Source: Chitinophaga pinensis (GTDB lineage Bacteria > Planctomycetota > Phycisphaerae > Phycisphaerales > SM1A02). From it: a stretch of DNA of 6,016 nt. The position numbers and the translations under genes are program-made. The notes below the pieces were generated by a model. That model made no database searches, was not told the DNA's origin, and was given only the letters and a program-made list of their open reading frames with translations. Positions 4,647-6,016 of this stretch are shown piece after piece. The first letter of the stretch is position 1, and every line of letters begins with the position of its first letter. The DNA is taken from the NCBI GenBank assembly GCA_943329105.2, contig CALQCP020000157.1, forward strand, positions 1 to 6,016, written 5' to 3'.

Positions 4647-6016
4647 ACGATGGCGCGGGAATTTCGGCGGATACGAATGAGCCGTCGCGTGGCGCGGTGG
4701 CGGTCGCCGCGGTGGCGTGCATTGCAATCGCAGGCATGCTTTCCTGGCGCGCCTTGGTTGGTCAGCCGCCAAGCCTGTGGTTTGATGTGGACCCCACATC
4801 CGATCCATTTCCATTCGCAGGTATCGCGCCGTCCACTGGTTTGATCCTTGACGCGTTGACGTTGGTGTGTGCGTGCGTGGCCATTGTTTCAGTACGCCGC
4901 GGCATCGATCGCGTGGGTGCTCTCTTGGTGGTGCTGGCATCCATTGGTGCTATTCCGGTGGTGTTGCATGGATTCAATTCACCCGACCACCTGTGGCGCG
5001 GCTTGCAATGGATGTCCGCCATGGGCTGCGCGGCGGCGCTGGTTGCAGCGCTGCGCGCTATGCCGCCGGAGCGTTCGCGTGCCACGCGAGCAGTACTCGT
5101 TGGCGTGTTGCTGGCCGCGATCGTTCCGATCGCGTGGCATGGGGTGCTGCAGGTGTGGCAGCAGCATCCCGCCATGGTGGAGGAGTTCCGCGCGCATCGG
5201 CCGGAGATCCTTGCCGCGCGCGGTTGGCCGGAGGGATCCCCACAAGCACTCACGTACGAACGTCGACTGATGCAGCCCGAGGCAACCGCGTGGTTTGGAC
5301 TTTCCAATGTGGCATCGAGCGCCTTCGCTGCAGGCGCTTTGGCATTTGCGGGCGCTGCTATCGCGCTGCGTCGCGTGCGTCCGGCTGGCGCGTTCTTACT
5401 CGGCCTGGTGGCGGCGGTGTCTGCGCTCCTGGTGGTTGTCAACGGATCGAAGGGTGCACTGCTCGCCCTGCTGGCTGGCATAGTGTTCGCCGTGTGGTGT
5501 GCTTGGCGTGCGCCAAGCGCGCGAACCTGCGTGCGGATTGCCACAACGTTCGTCGTGTTGGTCTTGGTGGCGGTGCTTGTGCGTGGTTGGATCGGCGAGC
5601 GGTGGTCGGAGCGAAGTTTGTTGTTCCGATCGCACTACGTGACGGCTGCAACGCAGATGGTCAGCGATCATCCATGGCTAGGCGTTGGACCAGCGGGGTT
5701 CGGAGAGTCCTATTTGCTGGCGCGGCCGGATCGGTCACCAGAAGAAGTGCAGAGCGCACATGCCGCATGGGCGGATTGGTTGGCGTCCATGGGGGTGTGC
5801 GGCACCGCGTGGATCGTGTTGTTTGGTGCACTCGTAGCGCTTGCGGCGCATGGAACAGCGGCTCCGCCCAGCGCCGCGCCGCGTCGTGCGAGCAGCGACG
5901 CAGCCGCCGCATCGGTACCGCTGCGTATTGGATCATTCGCGTGGAGTCGGGGGCCAATCATCGCCGCGGTAGTGGTGCTTGCGGCTTCGCTGATGGCGAT
6001 CGTTCCGGAGTTTGAC
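4643..6016 (+). CDS. O-antigen ligase/polymerase family membrane protein (3' end outside window)
   Basis: This is a probable member of the WaaL/Wzy (Wzy_C, O-antigen ligase) family. These enzymes work at the periplasmic face, attaching undecaprenyl-linked glycans to lipid A-core or a protein, or polymerising repeat units. ATG 4643 overlaps the transferase stop (ATGA), with GGGG 7 nt upstream, and the frame stays open for 458 codons to the window edge. I see about ten or eleven hydrophobic segments, for example near 17-38, 66-84, 91-110, 149-167, 217-243, 248-288, 297-314, 381-403 and 437-454. ATAWFGLSNVASSAFA (214-229), VNGSKGALLALLAG (266-279), FRSHYVTAATQMVSDHPWLG (328-347) with GVGPAGFGES, and SAHAAWADWLASMG (371-384) follow the family order. 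Arg329 and His373 fall in the loop that carries functional Arg and His residues in WaaL. An Ala/Pro-rich loop (404-425) follows. Ligase and polymerase cannot be told apart from this sequence alone. The pairing with a WecA-type gene supports a surface-glycan role. Confidence 0.87.
   Translation, partial: MNDGAGISADTNEPSRGAVAVAAVACIAIAGMLSWRALVGQPPSLWFDVDPTSDPFPFAGIAPSTGLILDALTLVCACVAIVSVRRGIDRVGALLVVLASIGAIPVVLHGFNSPDHLWRGLQWMSAMGCAAALVAALRAMPPERSRATRAVLVGVLLAAIVPIAWHGVLQVWQQHPAMVEEFRAHRPEILAARGWPEGSPQALTYERRLMQPEATAWFGLSNVASSAFAAGALAFAGAAIALRRVRPAGAFLLGLVAAVSALLVVVNGSKGALLALLAGIVFAVWCAWRAPSARTCVRIATTFVVLVLVAVLVRGWIGERWSERSLLFRSHYVTAATQMVSDHPWLGVGPAGFGESYLLARPDRSPEEVQSAHAAWADWLASMGVCGTAWIVLFGALVALAAHGTAAPPSAAPRRASSDAAAASVPLRIGSFAWSRGPIIAAVVVLAASLMAIVPEFD

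Noticed and set aside
4762..5544. Open frame of 260 codons on the minus strand
   Set aside because: It is antisense to the ligase gene, with a Thr/Arg/Ala-rich composition typical of a shadow frame and no domain.
4867..6015. Open frame of 382 codons on the plus strand in another frame
   Set aside because: It overlaps the O-antigen ligase gene in a shifted frame. Its translation is Arg/Cys/Gly-rich with no membrane pattern, while the chosen frame shows ordered family motifs to the window edge.
1..6016. Search for tRNA, rRNA, CRISPR, IS ends, phage or defence genes
   Set aside because: No cloverleaf, repeat-spacer array, transposase or terminal repeat was seen. Nearly all bases belong to six well-explained genes, so no new multi-gene system is claimed.

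Overview
This is an ordinary-looking, gene-dense chromosomal window with about 60% G+C by eye. It holds four genes on the minus strand and two on the plus strand, and both window edges cut a gene. The organism is Gram-negative, since there is an LpxI lipid A enzyme plus O-antigen type polysaccharide genes. The GyrA quinolone-region signature (GESVIYPTLV followed by GDPPAAMRYTEARM) recalls Planctomycetota or related PVC bacteria. Together with LpxI and GTG starts, my best guess is a planctomycete, possibly Phycisphaerae. That placement is inference from recalled family sequences, not a search result.

Minus strand, in transcription order: a LOG-family nucleotide phosphoribohydrolase (3421-2750), LpxI (2753-1911), a TlyA/FtsJ-type RNA methyltransferase without an S4 domain (1908-1303), and the N-terminal half of DNA gyrase subunit A (1167 to the window edge). 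The first three are packed tightly: a 4-bp GTGA overlap, then a 2-nt gap, so they are probably one operon. A 135-nt spacer separates them from gyrA. It is the only sizeable intergenic region and carries a 10-bp perfect inverted repeat with an alternative pairing partner.

Plus strand, divergent from the LOG gene with only about 49 bp between the starts: a WecA/MraY-type polyprenyl-phosphate sugar-1-phosphate transferase (3471-4646), overlapping by 4 bp (ATGA) with an O-antigen ligase/polymerase-family membrane protein (4643 to the window edge). The first would start glycan assembly on undecaprenyl phosphate. The second would polymerise such glycans or ligate them to lipid A-core. With LpxI across the divergent junction, the right-hand two thirds looks like an LPS/surface-glycan neighbourhood, while the left third holds information-processing genes.

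I found no tRNA, rRNA, CRISPR array, insertion sequence or convincing defence or other new system. Points worth a second look are the inverted repeat before gyrA, the unusual gyrase quinolone-region residues, the S4-less TlyA homologue, the two possible starts of the transferase, and a high density of GATC sites.
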